DNA from: Bathymodiolus brooksi
Lineage: Eukaryota; Mollusca; Bivalvia; Mytilida; Modiolidae
Assembly (NCBI GenBank): GCA_963680875.1
Contig: OY804588.1
Span: 91,878,233-91,942,232, forward strand
Length of the DNA: 64,000 nt
Direction of reading: 5' to 3'
Shown here: piece by piece, positions 1 to 13,200 of the stretch
How the letters are laid out: each line of letters begins with the position of its first letter
Numbering within the stretch: position 1 is the stretch's first letter
Notes under the pieces: model-generated
Seen by the model: only the letters and a program-made list of their open reading frames with translations
Told to the model about the DNA's origin: nothing
Database searches by the model: none
Made by a program: the position numbers and the translations under genes

Positions 1-740
1 ACTCCAATTGGGACTGTAAGGCGACTCTCTAAATGCCTCAATACTCCAAAAGGAGCTATAAGTTGAGTTGCTGTCTGTATCACATGATATATCATCATTT
101 AATAAATCTTCAACTGGGAGCATAGAATTCGCCATGCTTTCCTCAGGAAGAGTCGTTGAAAACGGCAACAATTTATATTATGACGTCACGGTATGCCTTT
201 GGTCTACGTAGGCATTTGAGGGTTTCATACATGTATCCGACACATTGAAATTTAGCCTTTAGTACTTTAAAAAACAATCTGTTTTAGGTGAATTTATATT
301 CAAGTGTTTATCAAATCTTTAATTATTTCTCTGTGTTTTCATTTAATTAAAAGCATAGTAATTGCCAAGAAATAAACAGTTTAAATTTTAAATGACATGA
401 TCAGCTAAAAATAACGAAGTCGGGAAAGCAGTTGTAGTTTCTATTTGTGTAATCTGTAAATATACGTTAACTTTTTTTTGGATCGAAAGAAATCCGTAAA
501 CAAGGTATTTTTCATTAATCTTGTTCAATATAGAGGAGCTGTGTGGAAACGATGATAAGTGTTTTTTCAACAATTTTCCTACTTTGTCCAGACGTTTTTG
601 TGCATGGTTGTCCGCGTTGTAATTTTTGTCTTGGGTCTGGATCAAATGTCAGATTAATAAATAAAGCGATGAACGATGCCAAAAGTTCGATGCATGGTAC
701 ATCAAACACAGAATTCAGCAAACATATCCAGATTTTTCTC
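1..740. other. Upstream DNA with no recognised gene
   Basis: AT-rich sequence with only short fortuitous open frames. I see no exon-like conservation, RNA gene or clear repeat. The far right edge may belong to the 3' tail of the Penelope-like relic that follows. Confidence 0.5.
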
Positions 741-749
741 AAATTTTTA

Positions 750-1785
750 TCTCCACTGAGAAGAGTTAGAAGATACCAAAGGGGCAATCAGAATCCGAAT
801 ATCGAAGAAGAACCGACAACACAATGGCCAAAAGAAAAAATACAAAAGGACAAACAACGATCTACAAAACATACATATAAAACTAAAGATCGAGTAACAC
901 GAACCCCACTAAAAACCGGGGGTAAACTCAGGTGCTCCGGAAAGGTGGTAAGCCGGCAGTTCCTGCTCCACTAGTGGCACCCGTCGTGTTAATCTAGTTA
1001 CAAACCCGGTGATAAGTCGTGAATGAGGAAAGGACCGGGAAGTGTTTACGACAAGTGGAACATATCCGTGGTCATTTCAAGTGTGACACAGATATTCCAT
1101 AACGGTCAACCAAGTCATGGTGGTGACCGTAAAATTTTCGAAGTGATGACTTCAACTTTACCAAAAGGAACCCTTGGTTCAGTAGCTTCCTTGTTAGCAG
1201 CAACCCTGTATCAAGGACATCCCGATAGGAACCACAAGCTCTGGAATATCGTATCATCTGAGACATATACATTTTGTATACTCCATATGCAGGTGCTGCT
1301 GGAATGTTACTACATATAAATGGAAAGTTCACAGTGGGAAAATTGAAATCATCTCTTTTGTCGTAAAGTTTCGTTCTTAACCGACCCTCACTGTCGATTT
1401 CGAGGTGTAGGTCAAGGTATGAAGCAGATCTATATGTATCTGTGGTATCCTTTATTTCAAGCTCAATGGGATAGATGCGATCAACAAAATCACCAAACCT
1501 AGAATTATTTAGTGAAAGGACATCATCTATATAGCGGAACGTGAAATTAAAGGATCGGGCTAGCTTCTTTTCGTTTTTCTTGAGAAGCCCCTGTATGAAA
1601 TCTGCCTCATACGAATAAAGGAACAAGTCGGCGAGAAGATGAGCACAGTTTGCACCCATAGTTATGCCGACTGTTTGTTGAAAAACACGTCCACCAAACA
1701 TAACAAATATGTTGTCAATCAAAAACTCGAGCATGTTGAAAATATTAGTTTCAGATAACTTTTTGGTAGAATCAGACGCAGGCAC
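750..1785 (-). mobile_element. Penelope-like retroelement relic (reverse transcriptase fragment)
   Basis: The minus strand from 1785 to 1072 encodes 237 residues resembling the C-terminal half of a Penelope-like reverse transcriptase. Visible motifs are GITMGANCAHLLADLF, the catalytic FRYIDDV box, SYLDLHLEI followed by LYDKRDDFNFP, and a conserved tail with IRYSRACGSY, LLLTRKLLNQGFLL and HHDLVDRYGISVS. DNA from about 1070 down to 750 looks like the decayed 3' continuation of the same element. The N-terminal RT fingers and any GIY-YIG endonuclease are missing, and a four-residue insertion (KMYM) sits in the normally conserved YGVY-SQ segment, so this is a dead 5'-truncated copy. Superfamily assignment rests on motif recognition only. 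Confidence 0.75.
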
Positions 1786-1789
1786 TCGA

Positions 1790-2020
1790 CGTCAGGACCC
1801 CCTTTTTCCCGGTTGACCCCCCTTTTTCTACCGTGAAAGTTGAATTTCACTAAATTTATTGTTTTTTTCCTTAAATACGTGTCGTGTGGACCCCCTTTTC
1901 CCGGTTGACCCCCCCCCCCCCCCCTTTTCCCACAAAGTTGAATTTCACTAAATTAATTTTTTTCCCTTAAAGTTAAATACGTGTTTTAATACACGTATTT
2001 AATTTTAAGGGGGGGGGGGA
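1790..2020. repeat. C-rich imperfect duplication with a short perfect palindrome
   Basis: Two imperfect copies of a block containing CCCGGTTGACCCCCC followed by GTTGAATTTCACTAAATT lie at about 1798-1850 and 1893-1955. The second has an expanded C run of roughly 18. It is followed at about 1965-2010 by a palindrome centred on AATACGTGTTTTAATACACG. It may be the decayed edge of a transposable element next to the Penelope-like relic. Confidence 0.5.
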
Positions 2021-3498
2021 TTAGAGTGAGGATAGTCGTGTAAAGGGTAGAGAAGTCAAATGTTTTGAATGCTATTGCAGGAGGAGAGGGACCTAGATTG
2101 TATGTACTCTAACAAATCTTTCGAGTTCTTCAGAATCCACATCTGATTCACACCACCTCTGAGTAGCTAGTGTCACAGTACCTCTGAAGCCCGGTTTTGA
2201 CCGCCGATAGAATACATGTACATGTTATTTGGAAAGAGGTTTCTATCTACCAGTAATTCTTTTTTCATTATTATAAAAATGTTTTAATTTTAAAATTATA
2301 CGTTTTACACGTTTTTATAATAGTTATTTTCCTTAAACGTGGAGAAAAAATTAATTATAATGATTGTTTCTGTTATTTTATTTAGATGTAGTATCGTCAC
2401 GGTATGTGTTTTCGTGCGTCATCTGTTTTCGTTTTATCCATTTTATTTTGATTTCCACAGCGCACACATTATTTTTGACGTGTCTTCCGATTTCTATTTA
2501 TGGAACATAAACAAGACTACAGCTGACATCTGTAAAAGATGCTAAAATTTGCTTTCAAAGACGTAAGTACCAAAAAACAGTGAACCTACCTACTGAACCA
2601 TACTTTTTGTAATGCTAAAAATTTACTTCATTTATAAAGTAGCTGGAAAAAAATCCAGAAGGGCTATATAGAATTTAACTATGTCGTCTGCCTCTCAGAC
2701 ACCGGCTCTTCCTGTCATGTAACTATCATGGGGTCACTGATCGTACTTGTAAACAAAAGAGCAGACTGAAATGTGCCTGTTTCTTATATAAATACATGTC
2801 ACTTTGCAGTGCATTGTGGTTTCAGCACTAAAAAAAACATCAAAAGTAAACACAATTTTGAAAGTGATCATTTTCAAACATTCTGTTGTTTTATTTAGAT
2901 GTAGTATGATTTGGTAGATGGCCAGAACCATGAAATTTTAAAACCAGCCATTTCCAGATTTTATATTCGTTTCCATCCCGTATATCGGCCTTGTTTTTAC
3001 TTCACACGAAAACAGATGACGCCATTTTACTGACAACAAAAGTTGCCAGATAATCGAGAGTATATTAAAATACAAAAATGGCTTTCAAAACAATCTTATG
3101 TACAAAGAAATATTTAACTAGCCATTCTTTGAAAATTCCTATCGTCATATGAATGAAGGGTTAACACTGTTAATCGCTATATCTGAAAATCTATAATAGC
3201 ACGAAAACCGATAACACGATGCTACTGGTGTAGGACAAATTATCGCCAAATTGCATGTCACACACGAGCGCACAGGAATTTTTAGACCAATGTTTGAAGC
3301 AGACATCTGAAATTCTGATCTGACTGTGAGTGTGACAAGACAAGGGCAAGGACAAGGTTAGAGCTACAGTAGACAACAAAATTATGTAAGTTTGCATCTT
3401 TACATATTCGAAAGAAATTAACAGACATATCGAAAATCACTGACAACTGGTCTGACTGAAACAAAATTTTCCGTACGAAATTAAAGCCCAATAAAGTA
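2021..3498. other. Intergenic DNA with no recognised gene
   Basis: Nothing exon-like is seen. A short motif (ATTTAGATGTAGTAT) occurs at about 2380 and again near 2894, suggesting a decayed dispersed repeat. All open frames here are below 80 codons and lack recognisable domains. Confidence 0.45.
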
Positions 3499-4064
3499 AA
3501 GGAGAACGAAACCAACTGATGATTTGGGGTTTACAGAAATTAGAACTAATAAAAAAATGAAAATATGACTTTTTTAATGAAAATTTTACAAGGGCTGATG
3601 TTAAAGCATGTTTATATCTTATTGATTTTAAATTTCTCGCTAAACATGCAGACTGCCATTTTTCACTTATCAGTGTCAGTGTCGACAGTGATGTAACTCC
3701 ATCTATTCCGATTTACCTGTTCAGCTTAACTGCATCAAAACAATAATATCATTTTTGGATAGAAATTTGTTGGAATTCCATCATAATGGATAGAAATTAT
3801 CCACTATGACTGAATTCCAAAAATGATATTATTGTTTTGATGCAGTTAACTTAAAACTGAACAGGTAAATCGGAATAGATGGAGTTACGTCACTGATAAG
3901 TGAAAAATGGCAGCCTGCATGTTTAGCGGGAAATTTAAGATAAGATATAGACGTGCTTTTACACCAGCCCTTGTAAAATTTTCATTAAAAAAGTTATATT
4001 TTCATTTTTTTATTAGTTCTAAATTCTGTAAAACCCCAAATCATCAGTTGGTTTCGTTCTCCTT
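3499..4064. mobile_element. Long foldback MITE with TA target-site duplication
   Basis: A 566-bp element made of two inverted arms of roughly 260 bp around a short centre near 3785. The ends are AAGGAGAACGAAACCAACTG on the left and its reverse complement on the right, each bordered by TA (3497-3498 and 4065-4066). The arms stay well matched, so the element could form a large hairpin. TA duplication plus long inverted repeats fits a non-autonomous Tc1/mariner-type element; there is no transposase. The open frame at 3907-4101 is only a translation of one arm. Confidence 0.8.
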
Positions 4065-4660
4065 TAAGCTTCTGTTTTTACTGGGATTTGCACCAGAATA
4101 ATATTTAAAAAACGACATTAATTTATAAACAGATGGTCAGTTCAAAGTTTTTGAGTCATACTTATTGACAAAAAAAAACTGCAACTCATTGTCATTGCCA
4201 TTGGCAACTGCAAACATTTCACTTAGTATATATAGGGAACAAACATGTAAGTTTCTGTTGACATAAGATTGTATGAATATTGACAGGAACAAGTTAAAAT
4301 GAGGAAAAAGAGTTCAAATAATAAAGAAATAAAGAAATTTTATTTAAAATAAATATGTAAACAGAAAGTTAAAAGGGGGTGGGGTGGGGTGGTAATTTGG
4401 TGCCACGAGTGCCTGTGGCATGAAGTGGTCATTTTCTTTTTTGGTTTAAGGTCGAATATGCAACACAAATTACAAATTAAAGATAACAAAGAAAGGAGAT
4501 ATATTTTTGTATAAATATTTAAGAAATTAATATTTTATATCTGTTGTTTCCATTTTTAGCAGAATTTATACTTGCAAATTTTGTAGGTCTGATTTCATTA
4601 AAGCCTTGAAGGATGAATGAAGTGCTTTCCACAGTGGAGTAATCAACAAAAATGCCATCA

Positions 4661-4868
4661 GGGCCTATCACCACTAACATTGTGAGTTTGAACCCTGCTC
4701 GTGGCAAGGTGTACTTAATGATACAACATTATGTGATAAAGCTTGTTAGTGACTTGAGGCAGGTAGGTGGTGTTCTCCAGGTACCCTGGTTTCCTCCACC
4801 AATAAAACTGACTACCACGATGTAACTGAAATATTGTTGAAAGTGGCATTACACCATAACTGTAACCC
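4661..4868 (+). mobile_element. SINE-like repeat, family A
   Basis: The head carries a pol III B-box-like word (GAGTTTGAACCCTGC), the body has TTCCTCCACCAATAAAACTG and the tail is CTGAAATATTGTTGAAAGTG. The same unit recurs at least ten times in the window on both strands, which is what identifies it as dispersed. The tRNA of origin cannot be named. Confidence 0.7.
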
Positions 4869-5085
4869 CAAACCTGAAAATGACATCTCAAAGTCATACA
4901 TGATTGAATGAAAACAACAAAAACAGATAGGTCGAATTCATAAGACGGTGGAGAAAACACAATGCATGATGATATTGTGTGCCCTCTTTAAGTTAAAAGC
5001 TAGTAAGACATTTATTTTGTTTTTCCTTGTAATACTTCCAACAACAATGATAAACTCTTAGCAAGGTTAGAATGAGAAACTTTCC

Positions 5086-5692
5086 TCAGATGAAATATTT
5101 AAAAATAATTAGGTGAAGAAATGAAATGTTTAAAAATAATTAGGTGAAGAAATGAAATGTTTTAAAATAATTAGGTGAAGAAATGAAATGTTTTAAAATA
5201 ATTAGGTGAAGAAAGGAAATGTTTAAAAATAATTAGGTGAAGAAATGAAATGTTTTAAAATAATTAGGTGAAGAAATGAAATGTTTTAAAATAATTAGGT
5301 GAAGAAATGAAATGTTTTAAAATAATTAGGTGAAGAAATGAAATGTTTTAAAATAATTAGGTGAAGATATGAAATGTTTAAAAATAATTAGGTGAAGATA
5401 TGAAATGCTTAAACATAATTAGGTGAATAGATGAAAAGTTTAAAAATAATTAGGTGAAGATATGAAATGTTTAAAAATAATTAGGTGAAGATATGAAATG
5501 TTTAAAGATAATTAGGTGAATAGATGAAAAGTTTAAAGATAATTAGGTGAATAGATGAAATGCTTAAAAATAATTAGGTGAATAGATGAAAAGTTTAAAA
5601 ATAATTAGGTGAACAGATGAAATGTTTAAAAATAATTAGGTGAAGAGATGAAATGTTTAAAAATAATTAGGTGAACAGATGAAATGTTTAAA
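5086..5692. repeat. 31-bp minisatellite, about 19 copies
   Basis: Tandem AT-rich monomers with the core AAATAATTAGGTGAAGA. The distal half drifts to GAATAGATGAAAAG variants, so the array has a homogeneous left part and a diverged right part. It has no visible link to an exon. Confidence 0.9.
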
Positions 5693-6080
5693 GCATATAT
5701 ATTTAATTGTTACAAAAAGAGCTGGTCAAATCAAATTAAAAAAGAATTACACAGGTAAAAATCTTTAGGATAAATAGGTGTAAAGGCAATTTTAGATTTC
5801 ATACATTGAAGAATCTCCCTGCAGAAATGTGCAACAGACCTCCCTCTCACCTTCCCAAAAATATAGGACAGATCCCCCCTCCACTTCCAAAAATGTCCAA
5901 TCTTACATGAGATCTGTTATAATAAAAAAAGAAATAAACCTCTCACAGGTCACCTTGTTTGACATTTTTATTATAGGTTTATGGTAGTTCAAACAAAGAT
6001 TACTTCACCCACAAGTTCTTTTTTTAACAGAAAACAAATTAATTCATATATTGTCATTTTGCTGCTGGTAATATAATGTA

Positions 6081-6259
6081 CAGTCAAACCTGTTTATATA
6101 GTCACCTCTATTAAGCAGTCACCTCTATTAAGCAGTCACCCTTTTCTTGTCCTGTCATAGAAACTTTCATATAGATTGAACCTCTTTTAAGAGGTCACTT
6201 GTCTTATAAGGCCACTTTTTCATTTTCCCAAAGTTGACTTCTTAATACAGGTTTGACTG
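6081..6259. mobile_element. Short pogo/Tigger-like MITE with TA duplication
   Basis: A 179-bp element with inverted ends CAGTCAAACCTGT and ACAGGTTTGACTG, each bordered by TA. A second copy of the family lies at 45511-45692. Internal ATTAAGCAGTCACC is repeated. No coding capacity. Confidence 0.8.
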
Positions 6260-6799
6260 TACCTTTATATTTTCACTTATAATTCCAAGTAGCCACGTTT
6301 TTTTTTTACGAACAGCATGCATGCACATGAAGGCTACTTATTAATGATGTTTTATTGCATGTTTTACATGCAACTCTTACCAGCTGTGTGGGTTATCACA
6401 CAATCTCTTTTACAAACATCTATTAAATCATTGTTGAAAGGGGTCACTGCTATTCACAAAAATAACTCTAACTGTTTCTGTAACTTAATCATTAGATAGA
6501 CACTTCAGAAAAATGTACTTAAAATATATACTTAAATTATTTATTCATACTTGAAAATAGTGGATTACTTCTTAATAAGAATCTGTTTTGTGAAGTAAAA
6601 ACAAAAGAATTATTATGAAACAATATTGTGGAGATGCTATTGAGAATTTATATTTAGAACAATAGAATCAAACTTGTATATTTGGGAACTCTTTGACATT
6701 TACTCCTGTAATGTCATTATATTATATTTATTGTGGATGTTTATAGGATGATACAGTTTAACTGACCAGTGACAAGTTTATTTGTGATTTTAGAAAAAA

Positions 6800-6877
6800 G
6801 ATTAACACTGCCACTATCAGGATTTCAGGATATATTGAGATTAACACTGCCACTATCAGGATTTCAGGATATATTGA
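6800..6877. repeat. 39-bp direct duplication
   Basis: Two perfect or near-perfect copies of a 39-bp unit beginning ATTAACACTGCCACTATCAG lie about 140 bp upstream of the hemicentin start codon. They could fall in the 5' UTR or promoter, but no TATA or initiator motif is evident. Confidence 0.8.
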
Positions 6878-7016
6878 CTTACAATTACCTGAGCAGACAT
6901 AAACATACTTCTCATCTCTAGTGTGAACTTACCTATGAAAGAGGATTTTTCATAGTATTACTGTTTAAATACATGTAATTCCAAGATAAAAGTTGGAAAA
7001 TTTTCTTTCCGTCACC

Positions 7017-7257
7017 ATGGAAATACAATTATCGTTGTTATGGGTGAACATTTTGTCTATTTTCCGTGTTATTTATTCACAGAATGAAAACGTTCCAGCG
7101 GGAGCATCCTCGTTGACGTTTGTTTTTGACATTACAGGTTCTATGTATGATGATCTGGTACAGGTTATTGAGGGGGCAGAGAAGATCATGGACACAACTC
7201 TAGCTAGGAGGATCAACCCACTGTACAACTATATTCTGATTCCATTTCATGACCCAG
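7017..7257 (+). CDS. HMCN1: Hemicentin exon 1: signal peptide and start of VWA domain
   Basis: I chose the ATG at 7017 because it lies in a strong CACCATGG context and opens a signal peptide: MEIQ, a hydrophobic core [12 protein letters not shown], then a polar cleavage region near YSQN. An upstream in-frame TTG at 6993 is not a plausible start. The VWA domain begins at about residue 32, with MIDAS motif D38-I-T-G-S42. The exon ends in phase 1 after ...IPFHDP at donor GTGGGT (7258). Confidence 0.92.
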
Positions 7258-10200
7258 GTGGGTAAATTATTTATTAAGTTGAAGAGTAGTATGAGTAATT
7301 TTTACCAAGGCAGTAAGACTAGAGAAAATCATGATGATCTATCTATGAGGAGTGGGTTATGGTGTTTAATGCCACTTTCAACTATATTTCAGGAATATCA
7401 TGGTGGTCAGTTTTATTGGTGGAGGAAACCGGAGGACCCGGAGAAAACCACTGACCGGCCAGATGTTACTGAAAAACTTTATCACATAATGTTGTATTGT
7501 GTACACCTCGTCTTAGTGGGATTCAAACTCACAACATTAATGGTGATAGACACTGATTGCATAGGTAGTTGTAAATCCAATTATCATACAATCATGACCA
7601 CGACAACCCCCCTACCCTAAAGTTATTTTGAAATAACAAAATATTTTATATTGGATGATAGATATGTCTTAGTTAAATTATATGTAGATCACTCTTATAT
7701 GTCTTAGTTAAATTATATGTAGATCACTCTTATATGTCTTAGTTAAATTATATGTAGATCAGTCTTATATACTCTTATTTCTGCTATATATCTGAAATAT
7801 TGTTGAAAGTGGCATTAAACATTATAACCATTACCATTAGTCATGACCATAACTATGTTATTTCTGATTTGGGAAGACAACTCTTACCATGCAGTGAATA
7901 TGAGTAAATGAATATGAGATATTTAACAACATTAACACTTCAACTCAAATTAAAGTAATGGAACAGCTCCTACATTTCAAGTCTTCACTGTAGGATCTTC
8001 AACAATGAACTCAAATCCTAAAATGAGTGAAACAGCCCTTGGCATACATTTCAGTGCTACTCTTTACTTAATCTGCCAATTAGTATATGTGACATTGAAA
8101 AAGATTAAAAAACTGAATGTTTTATGTTGTCTTGAATGACATACATAATGTATATTACAGTGTCTAATCTAATAAACCTGAAGTCTGTATAAACCACACT
8201 TTAAATAAAGTCCTAATGTAGGAAATCTTTGTTAATTTAACCTGTATAAATCGAACACCTTTCTATTCCAAACACAAAAGTTGATACCAAGGAGTTTCTG
8301 TTTAAACAGGTCTTACTGTATATGCAGTGGAACTTGTGTAATCTGACACCTGAGTTTTCCCGACATCCTGTGACATTCGACAAAAATTTATGGTCCCAAA
8401 GTACTTCTGTTAACTAAAATAAAACCTGAGTATTTTGCCATTCTGTAAAATCTGACACATTTCCCTGGTCCCTTGGTGTGTCAGTTTATATAGTATGATG
8501 ACTTATAGGTGACTGTATTATATCTAAAGGATAAACACCTAACATCATGGGAAAGTTCAAAGTGACCTGACCTACTTATTATAAGAGGTCATATACTAAC
8601 TAGTTTGTGTGTGACAAATGAAATATTCAGGACACAGTTAGCTTATAAGTATATGTATTGGTTATGAAGCATGTTTCACGACCCCCTTAAGAAATTACAT
8701 TTTTATTTGTAGCACACTTTGTTACATAAAGTAGTGCTTGACCACAAAATCGATGACCAATGACCCAAAGGATATTAACATTAACCTATCTAATGGTAAA
8801 ATCATATGTCATTTGATGCGGATTTTGTTAACATATTTATATAGAAGATAATAGAGCTAAACCATCATTAATGGTTAACCAAACAAGAGACCTGCATTTC
8901 GAACGTTAAATGTCATCGGTTTCTTTTATGTTCTATTTTTTATGTCATTAGAAAAGCAAGATGATTGCTGGACATGGTTTAACAATAACGGATGCTATGG
9001 GAAAATGTAACGAAAGTTGTTTTCTTCTCAGAAATGCTGTACTGATAAAACCCAATGTACATGAAAGATCATTACATAGTGCTTTAAAAAGTTTAGAAAA
9101 ATCAAGATGGCTGCCCCACCATAATTTACCATAAAACCTTAATTGAAAAATGTAGCAAATGCTTTTCTTCTCAGAAAATGCTGCACTGATGAAACCAAAA
9201 CTGTACATTAATGATCTTTGGGTGTCCTCTTATAAGATTGCATTCTCTATTGTTCTCTGGAAGAACCAAGATGGCCACCATTACATGCCATACGTCAGCA
9301 TAGGACCATACGGCAAAAATGCTATTATTAAGCTGTCTTTTCATAAAATTCCCAAACTGTACATGAGAAATTTTAAACTTGAATTTCTTAAAACTTTGTA
9401 TGCTTGTTTTATGATCATATCAAGATTTTCATATCTTTACAGAAATTTGATTGGACCATTTATGAAGGAGTTATTGCCCTGTGTCTTTTAGAATGTTATT
9501 TCATAATAAAGTAATAAAGAATTGGGATGGGTGTGGGGACATTTATTTTTGCTTTAATTTAAAGATCCAATAGGAAAAGTCCAAAAATCTTCATAAAGAG
9601 GCATTAGCTACGATTTTGACTAAAAAAATTATGTTTTGGAAATTGGTAAATAGCTTTAAAATGATGAAATAAAGGTAAATATTTCACATTAAGCAGCTTA
9701 TCGTACCACTTTTCGCCTGTTGAGAACGAAAATTACCATCGATTTATTATTTCCTTGCAAGCAAATAATTTGACCTAGCTTTCTCCGTATGCAACTGACC
9801 TTACTAGTGACAGGTAAAAACAAATAATTTGTATTTTGTCACTTATTAACTGCCAACTTGCATGGTTCTTTGTCCGTAATTAATGCCGACTAAAAGAAGA
9901 TTCACAGAAAATAAGAAATAAGTGCATTGTTGTACTGATTTAATGATGATTCGGCAAACTCCGTAAACAAATAAAACAATGCCGATAATTAATAAGATGG
10001 CGTCCATTTCTTGATGATCTCAAAACACGAGCAGTTGCACCTTTTTTCCCCGATGCGCGTACATTTCATAACATGTATAAGTTACAGAAACACGTTTTAT
10101 TAAGGCATCAATCATATCTGAAAATTTTTATGGGTAACAAAAATTTACGATAATCATAAATGGAGTGAATTTAATATATTTCTCATTTATGTAATCAACC

Positions 10201-13200
10201 GCATCGGTGGTGAAATGGTTAGCGTGCTCACCTTGAGTGCGGTAGATCATGGATTCGAGCTGCTATCGGGTCAAGCCAAATCCATCTAAGCATGTTGATC
10301 TAGTACAAAGCGGACCTCATCATCATTTCATTGAAAATTAACTTGTTCTCGCGATAATATACCTGAAAAATTGCTGAGTTGGCATTAAATAACAATCACT
10401 CACTCGCTTACTCATTTATGTAATCCAAGTTTATATTTGATTTATTATTATCTCCCTTGGACTAAGTCTAATTACCACAACAGTGATATAACAACAAGGT
10501 GACGGCTTTTACTATTTCAGATATTGGTCCTGTGATAGTGACAAGAGACCCGGAGGAATTTATCCATGAATTACAGGATTTGTATGTCCACGGTGGAGGA
10601 GACTGTCCTGAAATGAGTGTGGGAGCCATTAAGGAGGCGATAGACATCTCACTACCAAACTCTTTTATCTACGTCTTTACTGATGCCAGATCTAAAGATT
10701 ATGTGTTGACGGATGATGTATTGTCTCTTGTACAACAGAAACAGAGTCAGGTCAGAATATGGGTCGAGTCAGGTCAAAATATAGGTTATGTTCTAATTTT
10801 ATACTTAAGTTCTCTGGGTCAGGGACCATTAATGGCATTAGGCAAACTGACCTTGATTTTGGACTTTTTTTTTCTGGAGATATGCCCCTTAATTGAAATT
10901 GACACATTGTGTAACAAAGTGTTTTTATGCTCTGATTTGGGTTTCCCATCAGCCAAATGTTTTGAATTTGTTTTTAAAATATTTTATACAGTTCATGTTC
11001 AGTTTTGACTATTATGCCTTTTATGGTTCTCTAGTTATGTCTCCCCTTTGAATGAAGGGAGACTTATTGTTTTAGACTGATTTTTTCTTCCTCTTCGGCT
11101 TCTGCTTCTTCTCAGCGAAGCTTGTTCAGACCATAACTTTTTGGTCTTTCGAGATAGGTCAATGATATTTGGTATGTGGGTGCATGACCATAAGGCGGTG
11201 TGTCGCGTACCGTAATGACCTTTGTTGGACCTTGACCTTTGACCTCAAGGTCAAATAATTGTTTTTTTTAAATAGTATCACTTGTTAAGGGGAGACATAA
11301 GTTTTAGGTATCTAAAACAGTTCTTCCTAGTTATGACCTTGTTTTAGCTGAAAGCGAGGGTCTTTTATCCTATGGAAACATTCTCCCATTAATTATGTCT
11401 CCCCCTCGAACGAAGGTAGACATATTGTTTTAGTCTGATTTTTTCTTCTGCTTCTGCTTCTGCTTCCACTTTCGCTTCTTCTGCCTCTTCTCATCGAAGC
11501 TTGTCCAGACCATAACTTTTCTGTCTTTCCAGATAGGTCAATTATATATGGTATGTGGGTGTATGACCATCAGGCAGTGTGTCGCATACCATAATGACCT
11601 TCGTGGGACCTTGACCTTTGACCTCAAGGTCAAATAATTGTTTTTTAAATAGTATTTTCTTGTCCGGGCCATAACATTTTTGTCATTCGAGATAGGTCAA
11701 TGATATTTGGTATGTGGGTGCATGACTATAAGGCGGTGTGTCGCGTACCATAATGACCTTTGTGGGACCTTGACCTTTGACCTCAAGGTCAAATAATTGT
11801 TTTTTAAATAGTATCATTCAACTCATAATGTGTAACTTATTGTTGTACAGATGGCCGCATTAAGGGGAGACGTAAGTTTTAGGTATCTAAAACAGTTCTT
11901 CCTAGTTTATTTCTTATTTCTCCTCCTTGTCAGTCGTGATGTGAAATATAAAAGTCACACTTTATTTTTTTTTTCAGGTAGTTTTTGTAATGACAGGAGA
12001 TTGTGGAAACCAAACACACGAGGGTTTCCAGGCCTACGAGAAAATTGCCTCAACGAGCTCTGGACAAGTTTTCTTACTGAAGAAAGATCAAGTTGATCAG
12101 GTATGTTGTAGCATAATAAGGTAAATTAGCCTGGCCATTCTGGTATAGTCCGTTTCACTTCTATAAATGTCCAGAAAAAAATTCTTAGAAACATTTTTTT
12201 CCAGATGTATATTAATAATATACAAGTGTGGACACAGAAATGTGCTGTCCAAAAGGTAAGTGTGGATGTCAATATTTCATATTATTAAACAACATTATTA
12301 AGAAAAAACTGGTGGAACGTGTTAAAGTGGGTCACGGGTCACTGTAATCGGGCGGCTGTATCGAGAAACAGATACGGTGTTGAAAAAACTGTTGATACTC
12401 ATAAAATATTGATAAATGCAATACAATTTTATGTTTGTCTTCAAGAAATATGATAGACAAAACCATGTGTGAAGTTTTATGACGAAATATCTCCGATTTC
12501 TATGTAAATTTGCGAGTTGAAGTTGCGGCTGTATTGAGAAACAGATACGGTGTTGAAAAAACTGTTGATAGTCATAAAATATTGATAAATGCAATAAAAT
12601 TTTATGTTTGTCTTCAAGAAATATGATAGACAAAACCATGTGTGAAGTTTTATGACGAAATATGTCCGATTTCTATGTACATTTACGAGTTGAAGTGGGG
12701 AAACACCCACAGGTAATTTTAGCGATGTATTTTTATCTTGGATAAGAATAATGTGCATCCTGACAATTAATTTCAGTATTTTTTATCCATTATTTAAAAA
12801 AAGGCTACTCATTAGGTCTCTATGTTAAATATATTTTCTGAAGTGTAAACATCTGTATGGATTGAGCACAAATAGTGTAAGAGCCAAACCATCAAAACAA
12901 AATAACAGACATGTGCTTCATTGTACCATGTGACATATGACATTTAAATATTAAAGTACAGCATTAACAATCTACCATCACCTTAATGGTCAATTAATGA
13001 GTAGCCTTTTAGGTATTATAGATTTAGATATCCCTGCTAGTTATTCTAGTGGAGATCTGCTTTAACTCAGTTGGTAGAGTGGTAAGGAGGTCATTCTGAG
13101 CTAGAGACGTTGCAATTATGCAGAAGAAAGGATAGCAAATTGATGTTTACATACTGAAAGAAATGAGGGGCTATTTTGCAAAACTCAATTGATAGACTTT

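Noticed and set aside
543..974. 143-codon plus-strand frame near the window start
   Set aside because: Antisense to the 3' part of the Penelope-like relic and lacking any domain.
6993..7016. Upstream extension of exon 1 to a TTG at 6993
   Set aside because: ATG at 7017 has a strong Kozak context and gives a proper signal peptide.
9159..9491. 110-codon plus-strand frame in intron 1
   Set aside because: Overlaps a diverged repeat; no domain and no splice-compatible ends with hemicentin.
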